Position numbers and translations under genes: made by a program. A DNA stretch of 12,411 nucleotides. Source: Karstenula rhodostoma CBS 690.94 (lineage: Eukaryota > Ascomycota > Dothideomycetes > Pleosporales > Didymosphaeriaceae). The stretch spans positions 1,138,541 through 1,150,951 of the forward strand of contig MU001510.1 of NCBI GenBank assembly GCA_010093485.1. Reading direction: 5' to 3'. Positions 9,986 through 12,411 of this stretch are shown in pieces. The number at the start of each line of letters is the position of its first letter. The first letter of the stretch is position 1. Under the pieces are notes generated by a model, which was not told the origin of the DNA, searched no databases, and was given only the letters and a program-made list of their open reading frames with translations.

Positions 9986-10338
9986 CTTATTTAGGGTTAT
10001 TTAAGTTATATTAGTTTATAGAGTCTACTAGAAATTAATTAATATAACTTTCTATTAGCTAGTTATTAAGTAATATATTAGTCCTATAAGGAAACTAAGT
10101 TCTATAACCCTTATAGTAGATTTAGGACCTCCTTAAAAACTATATATATTACCCCTATTTAGTATAAACTACTACTAATTCGTGTTAATTTATAATAGTA
10201 TTAATGGTATTACTATTTATATTATAGGAAGTAAGTATTTATTATACTAAGTATAAAAAAGTATTAGATATAAAGGCTTTAGAATTCTTAATAATAGTTT
10301 TAGTAAAGTTAGTAGTTACTAGTAAGGTTTTTAGTTAA

Positions 10339-10580
10339 TAGTATACTTTATAAACTAAGGCGAGCTAATAGAAAATACTATATAATACTAGTAGATTCTA
10401 TAGACTAAAGTAACCTTCTAAAATATACTATTAAATACTAGTAGATTCTATAAACTAAAAAGAGGTAAAATATTTTTTAAATCCTTATACTAGTATACTT
10501 TATAAACTAAGACGAGCTAATAGAAAATATTATTAATTACTAGTAAACTTTATAAATAGAGACGAGTTAATAGAAAATTC
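10339..10580 (-). repeat. Array of the 50-bp repeat, inverted orientation
   Basis: About five units of the reverse complement of the 9321-9520 repeat lie here. The core TTTATAAACTAAGRCGAGCT has its CTAA at 10355, 10405, 10455 and 10507, and a fifth diverged copy follows about 50 bp later. Some copies keep a CpG (CGAG at 10361, 10513 and 10563), making this array the less mutated of the two. With the direct array it forms a large inverted-repeat structure about 1.26 kb long, outer edge to outer edge. Confidence 0.82.
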
Positions 10581-10879
10581 TACTATACTAATACTAAGTA
10601 GATAATATCTATATAATATATTATCTCTAGATTTCTAAATAAGTTCTCTATATAGCTATTTAATTAATTACTAGTTATATTAATATCTTTTACTAGAATA
10701 GATAGGAAGTTATAGATAGGGTAGTTAAGTAATAGATATAATTCTAGAATAGGTAGGTAAAAGTATAAGGGAATATATTAGGTAAAAAGAAGCTATTTAT
10801 TTATAAAATTAAAATTTAAAACTATTATATATATACTATATTCTCTAGTTAATAATTACCCTCCTTATAAATAAAAACC

Positions 10880-12240
10880 TATAAGAGAGATAACCTAAAC
10901 TAATAAGTAATTAGAAAACTATCTAGTATACCCTATTCTATAGCCTACTATTATTAAATTTCTTTATTTTACTAATAGATACTAGTATTATATAGATTAA
11001 TACCTCCACTTATAATATTTTTAAATATCTTTATTAATTTTATCTAGTAGTCTAGTTACGCCTTTAAGGATAATATATTATTAATAAATATATATATATA
11101 GTACTCCTCTTCTATTTAACCTTAATAATAAACTTTAATAAAGAGCTACTTAAACTTTTAGATACTATAATTTAGCTTTTAGAGAATAATATAATTAGTA
11201 GACTATAGGTTTAACTCTATACTACCTATTTTTAATATTAATATTATAATCTAAGGACTATTAGATTTATTTTCTTAAAAAAGATCTAGGGTAAGGCTAT
11301 ACTCCTTCTCTATTACTATAGAAGTATAGATATAAATATTATTTCTTTTAAACTCTTTAAATATAAGGGTATTAACTGCTTTAGTAATATTTAGCTATAA
11401 AGTTTCTATAATAACCTTATTAGACTTTCTATTCTAGTGCTTTATCTTTATAATCTTATATAGGAGTTCTTTCCCTATTAACTATTTTATATTATTCTTT
11501 ATATTATATATCTCTAGTAGCTTTCTCTATATATTAGGGTTATATAGAAAAGCTAAGAATTTAAGTAGATTATAGCTTTTAGTAAACTTATTAGATTTTT
11601 CTTATCTATCCTTCTTACCCTATTACTAATATATTAACTATATTATACTTACTATATTTATAGTAGTAATATAGCTATATATACTAGTCTACTTACCTCT
11701 TATAGATTTAATTCTAAATTTATCCTTATTATACTTTATATAATCCTCCTTATACTTATACTTAACCTTAGTATTTAGTATATTTTCCCCCTCTATAATC
11801 TAGTACCTCTTATTTTTATTTAGTCTTATAGTAATTTTTTTATAAACTAACTTTATTTTTATATTAATAATAGGCTTACTATTATACTAAAGAATATTAA
11901 AAGGCTATATAGTTATAAAAAGTAGTATAGTAAATACTACTATCTCTATAATTACTTTATAATAATTTAATTATTATAATTTATTATACTCTATACTTAT
12001 ATTACTAACTATTTTTATAATTAATTTCCCTAATATATTAAGTATTTTTATCCTAGATATAGAATTTAGTTATTAGAGAATTTAGTATATACCTTTTATA
12101 CTCGCCTACTTAAATTAATAGAGCCCTAAAGTATAGAAGATATAATATTTAATCTAGTTAGAATAAATTAGTATACTAGATATACCCTATATAATTAGGT
12201 AGGTATTATATATAGTATAAAAGAAATTATAAGTAAAATT
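10880..12240 (-). pseudogene. Long unidentified coding relic, RIP-inactivated
   Basis: A single - strand frame (codons starting at 12240 and every third base down) reads as protein for about 450 codons without an indel. It is rich in Lys, Asn, Glu and Ile, with patches such as K-Y-K-Y-K-E-D-Y-I-K-Y-N-K-D-K at 11715-11760, G-K-K-D-R-x-E-K-S-N-K near 11600 and L-L-E-I-Y-N-I-K-N-N-I-K near 11480-11525. Stops are all TAG or TAA, and many Tyr codons may be former Cys or His. The K-Y-K-Y-K-E-D-Y patch could once have been Cys/His-rich, but I cannot name a fold. A transposon or subtelomeric gene product is the likeliest source. The upstream end may continue beyond 12240. Confidence 0.42.
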
Positions 12241-12355
12241 AAAAATTATTTACTATTAAATACTATTTATACCCTTATAAAACTTATTCTAAGTATATTA
12301 GGTTATAGAATATATACTATATATCCTATAAAAAGTAGTATATATACGAAGTAGT

Positions 12356-12411
12356 AATACCTAATATCCTATTAACTAATACCTAGTATCCTATTAACTA
12401 ATACTAATTAT
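12356..12411. repeat. 22-bp tandem repeat at the right edge
   Basis: The unit AATACCTAATATCCTATTAA plus CT starts at 12356, 12378 and 12400, exactly 22 bp apart, giving about 2.5 copies before the window ends. The first two copies differ by one A/G transition (CTAATAT versus CTAGTAT). The array is cut by the window edge, so its full size is unknown. Confidence 0.85.

Larger units (their letters stand above)
1..12411. other. RIP-mutated AT-rich block
   Basis: The whole window is depleted of CpA and TpG: by eye I find only about twenty, for example at 45, 116, 143, 201, 1140, 1352, 1826, 1944, 4365, 5298, 5963, 6838, 7406, 9074, 10183, 10205, 11007, 11378 and 11437. TpA is in large excess, while CC, CT, GG and AG steps remain common, so this is not simply low GC. 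CpG is also rare. Stops are almost all TAG or TAA, as expected when CAG, CAA and TGG are converted. This context preference matches repeat-induced point mutation in filamentous ascomycetes. The mutated state implies that the sequence was once duplicated and is probably heterochromatic now. I found no tRNA, rRNA or intact coding region. Confidence 0.9.

Noticed and set aside
9985..11545. Isolated TTAGGGTTA motifs near 9991 and 11534 as telomere remnants
   Set aside because: Single copies with no tandem array; too short to support interstitial telomere sequence.
1..12411. Mitochondrial or other organellar genome
   Set aside because: High A+T would fit, but there are no tRNA or rRNA genes or intact reading frames, and the specific CpA/TpG loss with nuclear-type helicase relics argues for RIPed nuclear DNA.

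Overview
The window is extremely A+T-rich eukaryotic DNA with no intact gene. Its main signature is the near loss of CpA and TpG dinucleotides (about twenty found by eye in 12.4 kb) and a flood of TpA. TAG and TAA stops fill all six frames, ATG occurs only three times on the + strand, and I saw no CAT (ATG on the - strand). This is the mark of repeat-induced point mutation (RIP), which turns CpA into TpA on both strands of duplicated DNA in filamentous ascomycetes. The best reading is an AT-rich, heavily RIPed block of an ascomycete genome, probably subtelomeric. The species cannot be told from the sequence.

Layout. Positions 1-598 hold 3.8 copies of an exact-period 156-bp tandem repeat. Each unit carries a 9-10 bp hairpin and a telomere-like TAACCCTAA (mutated in one copy), and the copies differ mostly by C/T and G/A transitions. 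About 1080-2640 reads as an unidentified coding relic on the - strand. About 2640-5100 is probably the upstream part of a + strand relic, including a purine-only tract at 4371-4476 that would encode a Lys/Glu-rich stretch. About 5100-8000 is the best identified element: a + strand fossil of a RecQ-type superfamily 2 helicase resembling the telomere-linked / transposon-associated helicases of fungi. Its helicase motifs can still be read through RIP substitutions in one frame over nearly 3 kb.

8000-9250 holds nothing I can name. From 9321 to 10580 a 50-bp repeat forms a direct array on the left and an inverted array on the right, enclosing a - strand relic frame. About 10880-12240 is another long unidentified - strand relic. 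A 22-bp tandem repeat runs off the right edge.

Nothing here can act as a protein-coding gene today. The helicase relic, the tandem arrays, the telomere-like motifs and the RIP signature together point to a silenced subtelomeric or repeat-rich compartment built from mobile or amplified elements. A RIPed centromere or an internal AT-rich isochore is the main alternative.
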